A DNA stretch of 64,000 bases, taken from Ampelomyces quisqualis (taxonomy: Eukaryota; Ascomycota; Dothideomycetes; Pleosporales; Phaeosphaeriaceae). The stretch spans positions 310,001 through 374,000 of the forward strand of contig JAGTXZ010000006.1 in assembly GCA_018398575.1 (NCBI GenBank). Reading direction: 5' to 3'. This document shows positions 35,900 to 46,400 of this stretch, in pieces (the first letter of the stretch is position 1; every line of letters begins with the position of its first letter). Below the pieces are notes generated by a model. That model did not search any database. It saw only the letters and a program-made list of their open reading frames with translations, and was not told the origin of the DNA. The position numbers and the translations under genes were made by a program.

Positions 35900-37300
35900 G
35901 GTTAAGGTAAGATAGATTGTAATAGCTTAGGCCTAGAGAGAAGTGTCTTCTTAAGCGCTTCTGTTTCTTGTACAATACACCTCTTAGTTAGGTTGCTCTT
36001 AAGCATCTTTAAACTTATCTACTTTTACAGCTTTAATCTAACGCACACAAAGCTTTGTGCAGTTACTAGAGTAGTGTTCTAGCTTACTACAATTGTAACA
36101 ACTACTAAGAGTATTCTGTTATTCTAGCTTAAAGGTCTTTGTAGGAAGACACACTGTTGTAGATTAATAGGCTAGCGCAGAATTTGTTAAAGCGCTAGTA
36201 GTAGTAGTCTAATTTAGCTTCAAATTCTGTTATAGGGCTAACTTAATTAGCAACTTAGTAGCAGCTAGTATTATACTTAGTGTAGAGTTGTTCTTCTGCT
36301 TTATATTATATGCAGTAAGGTGTTCTACTATCTAATTAAATAAGTTCTTCTATTAGTGCCTAAATCCTAGGTTAAGGGCTTGCAACTCTAGCGTAATCTT
36401 AGTCTATAAGTAGTAAAACTACTCTAAAGGTAGTACTTGTCTCTTAACTGCAGAACTTAGAAACCTAGCTTTAAACAAGGGGAACGTTTTCTCTTTTATT
36501 ATCTGCAATTAATTAAACGCTGCACAGCTTTTAGCTACCTTGTTGCTTGTAATAAAGTAGGACTTAAGTAGCTTAATTATTTGCTTAGCGTTCTAGAATT
36601 GCTCTTAATTAGTATCTAATAAATATTGTAGCTTAAGATAGCTCTTAGCTAGTCCTATAGTGTAGCCCTATACTAAGGCTATGCGTTGTCTTTTAGTCTA
36701 ATAGTAATCTAAGTTAATTTTAAGTTAATCCTAGATAGAGGCCTGCTATTAGTAGAAGGTAGAATCTTTTCTATTACTAAGATTATCTATATTAGGCGTT
36801 TTCTTAGATTATTAAAGTTAGCAAGAGCTTTTATAGTAATATAAGTACTTAGATGTAGAGCTGTTAGATAAACAGCAGGGTACAGAATTGTTCTAGAGTA
36901 ATTTGGTAGTAGGTAGAGGCTTGTCTAGTTTTACTAACAGAGTTAGTCCTTTCTTAAAGGAATTGATTTCTGCTAACACTTGTTTTAAATCTTATTGTAA
37001 TTAATTAACCTCTATTTGTGCAGGGGTTAGATTTAGTACAGCTCTAGGCTAAGGAGGTCTGTCTCTAGATTTCTTAGTGTCTGTCTTTTTTGCTTTAGCA
37101 CTCTGTTGCTAGGTTGTAATAGTTAATACAGAGTTGTCTTAGAAGAAGGCTCTTAGAGTTAGTTCTTTAGGAGGAGTTATTAGCGTTGCCTCTAATACTC
37201 CTAGGTTATTAATAGTCTCTAAGTTTCTATTGTAGCGCCAAACGCAACTTTTCTAAAGTAATCCTAACTGTTGTGTTAATAGGAAGATCTAAACCTAAAG
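35900..37300 (-). pseudogene. gag remnant of element L with intact zinc knuckle
   Basis: Minus strand. The knuckle at about 36100-36059 reads CYNCSKLEHYSSNC, so all four C-X2-C-X4-H-X4-C ligands survive, unlike in A and B; the usual Gly before His is Glu. The upstream capsid region is degenerate with TAA/TAG stops. Confidence 0.7.
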
Positions 37301-37468
37301 GCCTTAGCTGTTAGGAAATCTAAGAGATCTTAACTGTGTTTAATAGATTTAAGGTTGCAAACAGATCTAATTTAGATAGGGTTCTAGACGTTTTAACGCG
37401 ATCTTTTCAAAAGTAAATTGCAATATTATTTGAATGCTATTACTAGCAGGACAAAGTTTCTCTTGTAA

Positions 37469-37767
37469 TGTAACAACGCAGGTAGGTACAGCTATTAGGA
37501 TTAAATTAGATACGTATTAGAGGCATATAGGAGTGCGTATTGTATCAAAGATTCTAGATTAGCTATACACCTATAGGTCTTGTACAAAAGGACAAGAGAA
37601 ACTTGTCCTCTATCTATGCTATAGGCTTATATTTATAGTAGGCGTAGCAGCTGAGTTAGAGCGTTATTAGAGCGCTTTTGGTCCTAATCTGCTAGCTCTC
37701 TACATAATCTGTTACTAAGCCTTTATAAGGTATTAGATGTAACATGTGTTTGCATGTGCTTGTTACA
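37469..37767 (-). repeat. 5' LTR of element L (299 bp)
   Basis: TGTAACAACGCAGG...CTTGTTACA, followed by target duplication ACTTT at 37768-37772. Confidence 0.95.
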
Positions 37768-37772
37768 ACTTT

Positions 37773-38026
37773 AATATATAATAATACTACTATAGTTCTA
37801 CTTATATATCTAATTACTCTTTAATTACTCTATATAAGAAGTCTCTAGTTTATAAGTCTATAATCTAATTTCTTTATAAATAAAATAAGTAATCTAATCT
37901 TTATACTTACTTTAATCTTAATTCTTAGTCTTACTTAGCTTCTATAGTTTTAGAGTATTTCTTAACCATACTTACCTATTTCCAGAGTTTTTTATTTATT
38001 CTAGATACCCAACTTATTTTATTTAA
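37773..38026. other. AT-rich spacer
   Basis: TpA-rich, non-coding, no recognisable motif. It leads into repeat R. Confidence 0.4.
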
Positions 38027-39700
38027 GCTAAGTAATTCTATAGATTAGAATTATTATAAGTAAAATAATTAAATTACTTATTTTTCTCTATATAAAGATA
38101 GATTAGAAAAACCTTACTAAACTAAGATCTAGCCTTCTTAAATAGGCTTGTTATAAATAGGCTCTTGTTTTCTTAGTAATACACTTAGGTATTACGTGTA
38201 AAAATTCTATAATCTACTTATTTATATACGCTATTATATAGTCTCTAGATTATTAGTTTACTATATCTGTATAGTAGAGTAAAAGTAGTATTATAGGTAA
38301 ATAGTAAGGCTACTTTATGTTATAAGTATTATATTACTCTTCTTGTTAGCTTTAATATATAGTAATTAGTATCTAAATGTCTAGTTATTTACTATATATA
38401 TATAACTTAACCTAATCATAGTATAATATATTTAAAGTTATTACCTTTATTATAATAACTAGTTCTTATAAAACGTTTATATAAGTAGGTAAATCTATAA
38501 GATAGGTATAAATAGATAGTTAGTATAGGTTTTTTTATTACTTAAGCTTTAATTTAAGGTATTTACTAGTACATAGTCTATTAGCTAGCTAAGTAGGTAG
38601 CTATTTACGTATATTATTATAGAGTAAGATTATATAACTAAGTAAGAAAGTAAGTAGTTAAGTGTTACAAACCTCTAACAGGAAACACAAGACGTTATAA
38701 ATAAATAAGAGAACAGGTTGCAACACTTAGACCTAGTAGAGAGACATAGCATGCTAAGTATGTTACGCAACCTTCTTATTAGTCTTATTTAGTCTTACTA
38801 TTTCTTACAACAAGAAACTGTAAGAATCTGTAATAATAATTAAGAATAATAAGAACTGTAAGAAAGACTAAGTATATAAGAACTATAATAAACCCTTATA
38901 TATTATTGTGTTTAACTTATGTTACAGACGCTTTAGTTAGTAACTAGCTATTTAACTATTGTTACTCTTTTTAGAAAGCTTTAACCTTTACTGTCTTAGT
39001 AACAATACTCTTTGTATCTAAAGCAACTCTACACTTATCTGCAAAAACTAACCTTAGCTATACTCTTAGTCTATACTAGTATTCTTATTGTTTGCTACTA
39101 GACTAACAGTCTTAATATTAAGCTTATTACTTAGTAGAAGGCTTACTTAGGTATAAGAAGTTAGTCTACTTCTATATTCTTATACTCTAGAGTATTAAGT
39201 TATCTATACTTCACCTATTAGAAAAGCTACCTATCTTTTAATTTTCTTTTTTATATACCAAATTAATCTTTATTCTATTAGAGTAAGTTTTCTACTCTTA
39301 ATCTATTTTGTTAGCAACCTAGGTAGCTATCTAAGAAAAATCTTATTATTATAATTAATAAGAGAGTATATATATATACCTATAAGAAGAATTCTACTAC
39401 TACTATTACTACTATTAAGAGTAAGAATAATTAAGTCCTAGCTAATAATCTGAATATACTATACTAATTCTAGTATAAGACTAAGTAGTAAGATCTTTTA
39501 CTTAAGAATATAGCTATCTCTAGTAAAGAAACTATTAAGGTTAAGAAGAAAGAGTTTTACTCCAAGTCCTACTAGTATTAAACTATCTAATTTACTAACA
39601 AGTAGAGTAATAGCTATAACTATAGTAGAGCTAAAATAATAATAAGTAAGTGTTATATAGCTTACCTAAACTATTATTAATAAGTATATAGAGTCTATAT
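38027..39700 (+). repeat. Repeat family R, copy 1 (interrupted by a solo LTR)
   Basis: Parts 38027-38662 and 39118-39700 align in order with 48767-49960. Shared blocks include AGCTAAGTAATWCTATAGATT at the left, GTAATAYACTTAGGTATTA, TATTGTTATAGAGTAAGATT and the coding-like AAACTACTACTATTAAGAGTAAG region. The copy here is more AT-shifted. The family is unclassified. Confidence 0.75.
38663..39117 (+). repeat. Solo LTR related to elements A, B and C (third U3 type)
   Basis: 455 bp, TGTTACAAACC to CAGTCTTAATA, flanked by the direct repeat TTAAG (38658-38662 and 39118-39122), as expected after LTR-LTR recombination. From about 38890 (ACCCTTATATATTATTGTG) it matches the A/B/C LTRs. The first ~225 bp match neither the A/B nor the C version. 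Confidence 0.93.
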
Positions 39701-39884
39701 CTCAAAGACTTTTAGGTTATACTAATAGAAATAGGTAAATAACTAAGAAGTAAAGAAAAACTACTTTCTTTAGCTTTATATAACCTTTTACTACTAATAA
39801 GTTACTATACATAGTTTAATTCTTTAGCCTTTGTTTATTATTAAAAGCGTTATAGTTACTCTTTATAATATACTTTTAGTAGTG
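39701..39884. other. AT-rich flank up to the FAF1 island
   Basis: Non-coding TpA-rich sequence; composition switches sharply at about 39885 (AGTGTCAGGCAACGCC). Confidence 0.5.
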
Positions 39885-40052
39885 TCAGGCAACGCCAAGC
39901 CTTTTGGTGTGCGGAGATTTTTTGTACCCACGGACCAAAGAAGGTGGTGGACCGTGGCACGGAGGTCCGCAAAGCTTGGCAAAAATAGTTCGTCGAACTT
40001 GGTTGTACCCGGCCACCCGGCTTGAGCTGCAAACTCACCATACCCGAGCACG
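39885..40052 (+). promoter_or_regulatory. Short upstream region of the FAF1-like gene
   Basis: Only about 170 bp of GC-balanced sequence lie between the repeat boundary and the start codon. The start context is GCACGATGG, with purine at -3 missing but G at +4. No TATA box seen. Confidence 0.45.
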
Positions 40053-40952
40053 ATGGCACCTACCCTCGGGAAAAGAAAACGCGTCAGTCGCACAGAGCTC
40101 GAACAGCCTTCGCGGTCTTCATCGCCGTGCTCTAACACTGGAGAACCCAAAGGAGCGGACCTTCAGGCTATATTTCGGCGCGCCTTCGAAGCCAAATTCA
40201 AGCCATTAGATGTGGAGCGCAGAAATCCGAAGATCGAGGAACCCAAATTGCTTGATGAAGGCGAAGAGGAAGAGGAAGATACAGATTGGGCGGGCATCAG
40301 CGACGAAGAAAACGAGGTTGAAGTCATCGAATTCCAAGATCCACGCCTCGAGGACGATGACACCGCGAAAGCCGAGATGAAAGCATTCATGTCCTCTAAG
40401 CCTCCGACATCTATATCCGCGCCTACCAAGTCACTCACAGTCAAGAAGCGATCCAACGATGCTGAGCTCGCCGAAACAACCAACCTCAAAAACGATCTCG
40501 CCCTCCAGAAGTTACTCCGCGAGTCGCACTTCCTCTCCGCTTCCGCCTCCTCATCCGGCACATCCACGCCCACACTAAGCGCTACCGGCATGTCGCGGCA
40601 CAAATCCACCGACCTACATTTGCAGTCCTTGGGCGCGAAAGGCTCAGTCTTCGCGCAGAAGAAGATGCCCATGGCTCAGCGCAAGCATATGACACAAAAG
40701 GCGCGATTGGATGATGAGAAGCGCCGTACTCAAGCTAAGGAGGCTGGCATCATTCTTGAAAGACCTACAATGGGCAAGCCAGCAGCAAAGAGAGACGAGC
40801 ACAGGAAGAGAGATCAGACCGTGGGATTGCCCACCGTCGGCAAATTCAGGGGCGGAACGCTTAACCTGAGCAAGAAGGACGTCCGGAGTATCACCGGTGG
40901 TGGAGGCAGCGGGGCTAAAGGCAAGGGAAAGAGCACAAAGCCCAGGCGATAA
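40053..40952 (+). CDS. FAF1: FAF1/DUF4602-type 40S ribosome assembly protein
   Basis: Single-exon gene of 299 codons. The order of segments fits fungal Faf1/DUF4602 proteins: basic N-terminus MAPTLGKRKR, a FRRAFEAKFKPL block (about residues 45-56), an acidic run (EEEEEDTDWAGISDEENE, about 73-90), KAEMKAFMSSKPP, LKNDLALQKLLRESHFL, RHKSTDLHLQSLG (about 183-195), KKMPMAQRK, DEKRRTQAKEAGIILERP and the C-terminal KFRGGTLNLSKKDVRSI, then a Gly/Lys-rich tail. In yeast, Faf1 acts in the nucleolus with Krr1 in early pre-rRNA processing for the 40S subunit. There are no internal stops and no RIP signature, and the basic/acidic composition is as expected. Identification rests on remembered family motifs. 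Confidence 0.88.
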   Translation: MAPTLGKRKRVSRTELEQPSRSSSPCSNTGEPKGADLQAIFRRAFEAKFKPLDVERRNPKIEEPKLLDEGEEEEEDTDWAGISDEENEVEVIEFQDPRLEDDDTAKAEMKAFMSSKPPTSISAPTKSLTVKKRSNDAELAETTNLKNDLALQKLLRESHFLSASASSSGTSTPTLSATGMSRHKSTDLHLQSLGAKGSVFAQKKMPMAQRKHMTQKARLDDEKRRTQAKEAGIILERPTMGKPAAKRDEHRKRDQTVGLPTVGKFRGGTLNLSKKDVRSITGGGGSGAKGKGKSTKPRR

Positions 40953-41374
40953 GCTACGAGCATAGAGAGGTCTCTCCACTGGCGCCCACCATTTTGCAAT
41001 GGGTCACACGGGAGTTTGAACGCTTGGTTGTTCACAGTCATCTAGAGCAGCTCCACTTTGTCTCCGAATTATTAATGTTTCTCTACCAGCAAACCCTCTG
41101 GATTTAATGATCGGACATAGTGCCTCCACAGGAATTGCCTGATACGGTACACCAACTTCGTTCACGTAAAATGTTGCGCAGATTGCATCAGACTCAACGG
41201 CCTGGAAGATTCCTACCAATCGACTGCAAGAACTTTGTTATCTTGGGATTGCTATTCCGTTTTCTTGACCTTTCTCGCGAGCTGACATGCATGGGGCTCG
41301 AACGCATTAGGTTCAAGACGCGCCACTTCAAGCTCACACATCTTCATGGACCCAACTAATCTTCTGCAAACCTC
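40953..41374. other. GC-balanced 3' region of the FAF1 island
   Basis: Composition is normal and no RIP is seen. Short frames exist on both strands (for example 41120-41359 + and 41004-41219 -) but none has a recognisable domain. It may hold the 3' UTR and a remnant of a neighbouring gene. Confidence 0.4.
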
Positions 41375-41491
41375 ATGTCCAAGACTTTGCTCGTAGCTAT
41401 CCTCGCCACCTGTAGCTTTATCAGTGTTGAAGCTAGACAGACTCGCGAATATCGATTAGCCTCATCCAGACTCCGCAACAAACAACCATGA
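41375..41491 (+). CDS. Possible 38-residue secreted peptide or truncated first exon
   Basis: Frame from ATG to TGA. The N-terminus MSKTLLVAILATCSFISVEA looks like a signal peptide: Lys, then an 11-14 residue hydrophobic core and a small residue at the likely cleavage site. An Arg-rich tail follows (RQTREYRLASSRLRNKQP). The stop lies exactly where the sequence turns into AT-rich repeat (41490). It could be a small secreted peptide, the stump of a larger secreted protein cut by the repeat, or chance. Low confidence. Confidence 0.25.
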   Translation: MSKTLLVAILATCSFISVEARQTREYRLASSRLRNKQP

Positions 41492-41580
41492 ATCAAATAT
41501 TTGTTTGTTTGTTTGATTTGTAATTAATTAAACAAACAAATACAGATAGCTGATTTTACTAAACAAACAAATATAGTAAT
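41492..41580. repeat. TTTG/CAAA foldback repeat
   Basis: AATATTTGTTTGTTTGTTTG at 41497-41516 faces AAACAAACAAATA copies at about 41530 and 41561. It marks the right border of the FAF1 island. Confidence 0.7.
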
Positions 41581-42143
41581 CCTAATATTTACTAAATATT
41601 TGCTAAATATTTAGTTGTTTTAATATATAGCTAGTTTTGGGCTAAGTTTTAGTATTGTAATTGCGTTAATTTTAGTGTTTTAAAGTTCTATATAACTAGC
41701 CATCTACACTTACCCTTAATAACGCTAGCTCTCTTATCTATAGACGCTAATACCTCTATTAATAGATAAGTAAAGTATTGTAACACCTACTACTATGTCT
41801 CTATAAGTAGTAAGAAAGCGTATACGCGCGTTAAATATATCTATAACTTTCTTAAAGTAATTAAGAATAAAGTAACTTTACTACTACTTCTAATACTATT
41901 CTAAGTATAGAAGAGGTAGTTACTTAAGTTACAGTCTTAAGAATTACTATCTACGCCTACTAAGGGCAGCTACACTAGTACTGCCTCTATAGTAGTAACT
42001 AAGACCTTTAAGAATAGCTATATTAATAATAGAGGTAATAACTTTAATAGGCACAATTAGAATTAGCTTAGAGGTTATATATTAAGCTATTAAAGTAGCT
42101 CTAGCACCTATAAAGTTAGATATATACGTATTACGGCGGTAAA
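41581..42143. other. AT-rich stretch, coding-like but unclassified
   Basis: RIP-like sequence. A plus-strand frame around 41790-42100 gives RKRIRALNIF and later Ser/Thr/Asn-rich text with TAA/TAG breaks. No family recognised. Confidence 0.35.
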
Positions 42144-42211
42144 TAGGTAGGGGTTAGGTTAGGGTAGAGTACCTTTACGTAAGACCCTATACTTAACCTA
42201 ACCCCTACCTA
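42144..42211. repeat. 68-bp foldback at the left hAT end
   Basis: Arms TAGGTAGGGGTTAGGTTA and TAACCTAACCCCTACCTA are perfect 18-bp complements around a 32-bp loop. The same length foldback occurs at 29319-29386. Confidence 0.85.
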
Positions 42212-42879
42212 TTTAATTAACGCTAAAAGTAGGTAGAGGTTAAGTTAGAGGTAATTAATTGCAGGTTAAGGTTAGGTTGCATAAGTTTTGCGCAATTAAA
42301 TAAAATTTAAAGTATATAACTACTAATTTTATAAGATTAGGTTTCTAAAAATATGCTAAATTTTACAGAGGCAAAACTATGCTAGGGATATTAAAAATAG
42401 TACAGTAATTACAAATTTTTATTACAATAAAGAGGGAATTAGGTCTTTATTTTTAATATACATAAAAGTAAAGGATTCTAGATCTTTTACGCAAATACTT
42501 AATAAGAGCTAAACTTCTAATAGTACTTAAGTGCAAGTCTAACATCCTTTGCCTATATAGTAACTCTTTTTGCGTAGATTGCATTTATATTTGTATCTAT
42601 ATTTAGTTAGAATTTTGTTAAAAAAATAGGGTTAGAAAATAAACCCTTAAAAAAACCAACTATATAGGCCTTAGCAGCCTCTTAAGCTGCTCTAACAGCT
42701 AATTTTTAGAAGCAAAGACTACTACTAGTGCTTTAGACGTATTCTTAAGCTATTTTACGCAAAAGTTACTAAAAGAGCAGCTTGCAGATAAGAAGCTTAG
42801 TAGACCTCTAGTATTAGTAGATCTTTCTAAGCAACATAGCTTTGCGCAGTAAGTAAATAAGCGTAATAAAGAATTGTAA

Positions 42880-43075
42880 TAACCTACTACCTAGCTTAAG
42901 GTGTCTTTTTTTTTAGGAGCTGCTTTTTAAGTTTTTGCAGCTAGGCTTTTCCTAGCAGATTTCCTAGCAGCCTTGCTAGCTAAGTCTTTAGTAACTATAG
43001 TGCCTCTAGTAACAGCGTCCTTAACTTTAGATTTGCGTTTTTATAGAGCTATAGTTATAGTGTTGCAGAGTTGTA
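42880..43075 (-). pseudogene. Basic Lys/Ala-rich frame on the hAT minus strand
   Basis: Minus-strand frame with KRKSKVKDAV, TKDLASKAARKSARKSLAAK and KAAPKKKDTLS, interrupted by TAA/TAG. It is directly followed on that strand by an intron-like segment containing the paired TTTATTAC motif (42861-42882). It may be a second hAT-borne gene or part of a nested element. Function unknown. Confidence 0.35.
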
Positions 43076-43489
43076 GATTTAATATTATAATAATTTAGGT
43101 TGTTTTAGTGCTTAGTAAATAAGCAGTAAGTAGGCTTAGCGTAGGAAATTAGGTCTTAGCGTAAAATTCCTGCAGGAGCTAATTTAAAACTGCTAGCGCT
43201 ACTAGAAGACTAGAACGTAATAAAAAACTATATTAACTTATAGGCCTACCTAGAATTGCGCTAGCTTTTGTTCTAGCTATATATTAAAATTAAAGAGTAG
43301 ATTTCTATAGACTTGTTAGTTGTTTATATAAAATAGGCTAAAAGGCAGTAAGCGTAGGCAGTAGGCAGAAAGCACGCTAGTAGCCTGCTTGCGCACAGAC
43401 TAACTTACTGCGTTATTAGTTATAGGCTGCTAAAATAAAACACTAAAGCTACACGCCTGTAATAGCAACACGCTTTATTATATTACTTT

Positions 43490-46400
43490 ATTACACTTAG
43501 CGCTATAGAATCTGTTAAGTCTAAGAAAATTAAGGTTGTTAACAAGCCTAAGGGCTTTCTGCTGCCTATTCCTGTTAGAGTTCTGCTAAATTTTAAGGAA
43601 GAGGAGTAGGCTTAGCTTACAATAGTAACATTCTTAGAACTTTACTATAAATTATACTTATTTGTCTAGGGTTTTGCTTCTAGGGACAATAAGATTAGCT
43701 ATATCCTAGACTCTTATAGTAGTAATACGCTAAAGTAAGGCTAACTAATAAATTTTAAAGTTAACTCTAGTAGGTAGCTTAGCAGCAGCGCTATGCAATC
43801 TAGGGAGCTAGCTGCTATTGCAAAGGCTAAGTCCTTAGACTAATTAGCTAAATACTAGCTTAAGAAGAAGGTTAAGAGAGGCAATAGGTACAAGGCGTTG
43901 TCTCTAAGGCAATAAGCTAAGAAACTTAAATATAAGCTTAAGGCCTAGGCAGCAAAGCGTTTTGATAGCAAGCAATCTAGTAAGTTATTACACCTTTTTA
44001 TTATGTTATTTTTACTAACATGCAAAGCTAAGTAGTTAACAGCCTCTATTGCTTAAGTTAATTAAAAATAAGAAGCTATCTAAATTAAAATTAATATGCG
44101 CGCCTATAACATTGTTATAAAGGAGTCCTCTGCAGCAACTTTAGACTTAAAGCAAAAAAAATTGTTAGCTTAAGCTTATACTCGCGTTTATAGGCCTAGT
44201 AGGGCTGTAGAGAAGATACTCTAAAGGGAGTATACTTGTAGGCTACACCTCTTTAAAAGGAATAGCTTTAAGACACTACAGGCTAAGGCTAAATAGCTTA
44301 AATTTTGCAATAAGCTAACGCCTAACAAGTTAGCTCTAGTAACTAATTAGAATTAGCAGTAAGTTTATTACGTTATTTTATTACGTACTTATTCTAACTA
44401 GTCTGCTAGAAGGCGTAAGCTAACACCCCCCCCTATGTTTAATTAGCCTCTAGAGCTTTATAGTAATATGCTATACGTTAAGAGACGCAATAAGACTAAA
44501 TGTAAGGAAGAGGTTAAAGATTCTAGTAAAGAGCTAGAGGCATACTACAAGACGTTGCCTAATAAATATAAAGATAAGAAGAATAAGAATTAGAGCAATA
44601 GCACCTAGGAGGGGTTCTTTAATAGTACTTGAGAGGGCTGTTTAGACGCTAAGTAACATGTATAATTAAATCTGCTGTATATTATTGCCTAATATAGTTA
44701 AGACCTAAAAATTTTGCTACTACTATAAAACCTAATTTCTTAATTTCTAAAACTTTGGCCCTACTATCTGCTCCCTAACTAGAGGAATAATGCCTCTAGT
44801 ATAACGCCTACTTCTCTTACTTAAAGTAACGCTAAACTGTAGTTTTGCTATTCTATTATTGCTGCAATTACTACTATCTTTTTATAAGATATTGCTACTT
44901 TGTTATTACACTTTTTTATTACACACATAGACCTAAGCAACTCTCCTTTACTTTTAGACAACCTATACTCTAATTTGCCTAAAATACTCTACAAATTTAT
45001 ACTTAACGCCTCTTAAATCCTTAAGTCTAGAATTAAGAGAATAGTTACTGTCTTTAAGTAGCTAATTTAAGACAATACTACTGTATGTGCTGCATAGGAT
45101 GCCTAGTAGCAGAACACGTTATAGGCCTAAGACTCTAATAATTCTAATTCTTAATAGAGTAGAGCTAAACGTTCTGCTATTATATAGACTTAATTTAGAA
45201 AAGAAGCCTATATTAAAAGTAGCAAACTATATATATATTGCCTAAACTGTAGGCACATACTTTAACACCTAACTAACAAGTATATAGAGACAAAACACCT
45301 TAGTAACTACCTTTAGTCTAATAGTTATAGAGAGGTTATAGAATCTATCTATACAAGGCAGCTACTCTTATTTATTACACTATTACGTCTATAACCCCTG
45401 CGACTATTTACTACCTAGCAATTTAAACTAGAAATTGTACAGGTACTTCTTAATAAGAACTAGTCTTTTTGAACATTAGAGCGACTCTTATTTTGCTGCT
45501 TTGTAGAGTTTCTCTAGCCTAGCACTACTATACCTAGCTGATACAAGTTTACTCTTATGCTCTAGGAACAATATAAGTAGGTAACTAAAAACCTCTTTTC
45601 TAATCTTAGCAAGTTAACAAAAATCTTAATTGCCTTTAACGCCTGGTCTACTACTAACTACCTAAGCTTTTTGGCTATTAAAGCCTATTATATTAACACT
45701 AGTTAGCAGATAAGAGAGGTTCTATTAGATTTTGTGCCCTTGCGTAGGCAGCACACTAGAGTTTTTATAGCATCTAATCTTATGCAGGTACTTAAAAACA
45801 TAAAAACATTAAAACAATTACTAGCAGTTACCTGCAACAACGCTTTAAACAACAGTACTCTTAGCAGAAGCCTAGAAAGCAATCTTGCTAATAAGAGGGT
45901 TTCTTAGAACGCAAAGGAAAACACTATACTATACCTTGCCTATATTATTAACCTAGTAGTGCAGAATATAATAGCCTACTTAAGGCTAACAGCCTTGCCT
46001 AAGATTAAAGGGGCTTAGCAGCTGCAACGCTATTACGTTTACTAGATTAATAATAGCATATTAGTGCCTAACTTCTTATAAAAGGTATGTTACACTCTTT
46101 ATTACAATTCTTTATTACGCACTAAGCTCTTCTAGATCTAGGCAATTTGTATTGCTATTAATTTGTCCTTCTAACGTTTTAAACAATTTCTAAAGGTACA
46201 ATCTAATGTACTGCTAAAAAATTAACTCTATGTAATTTAAGATGTTAAGACTAGGTAGAATTTAACCTATAATATGTGCGAGCGCGCCTGCTCCCTAGCT
46301 ACTTATATTAACAAGTAGCTAGAGCAAGAGATTACACTTAATTAGGCCTTATAAGGTAGCAGTAGTAATTTACAGAACAACAACACAGTTACAGACTTTA

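Larger units (their letters stand above)
30660..37767 (-). mobile_element. Complete Ty3/gypsy retrotransposon L (7.1 kb)
   Basis: LTRs at 30660-30958 and 37469-37767, both 299 bp, running TGTAACAACGCAGG to GCTTGTTACA. The target duplication ACTTT is at 30655-30659 and 37768-37772. On the minus strand a polypurine tract (AAGAAGGGGAG, 30962-30972) lies 3 bp inside the lower-coordinate LTR, which makes that the 3' LTR and sets the orientation, in agreement with pol. The interior holds gag, RT, RNase H, integrase and a converging plus-strand frame. The LTR pair differs by about 14 transitions with no indels. Confidence 0.95.

Noticed and set aside
40163..40672. Open frame of 169 codons antisense to FAF1
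   Set aside because: Ser-rich shadow of the acidic, Lys-rich FAF1 coding strand.
41004..41219. Open frame of 71 codons (MVGIFQAVESD...) on the minus strand
   Set aside because: Protein-like in appearance but no homologous motif, no splice context and no support; it could be a stump of a lost gene, which cannot be shown here.
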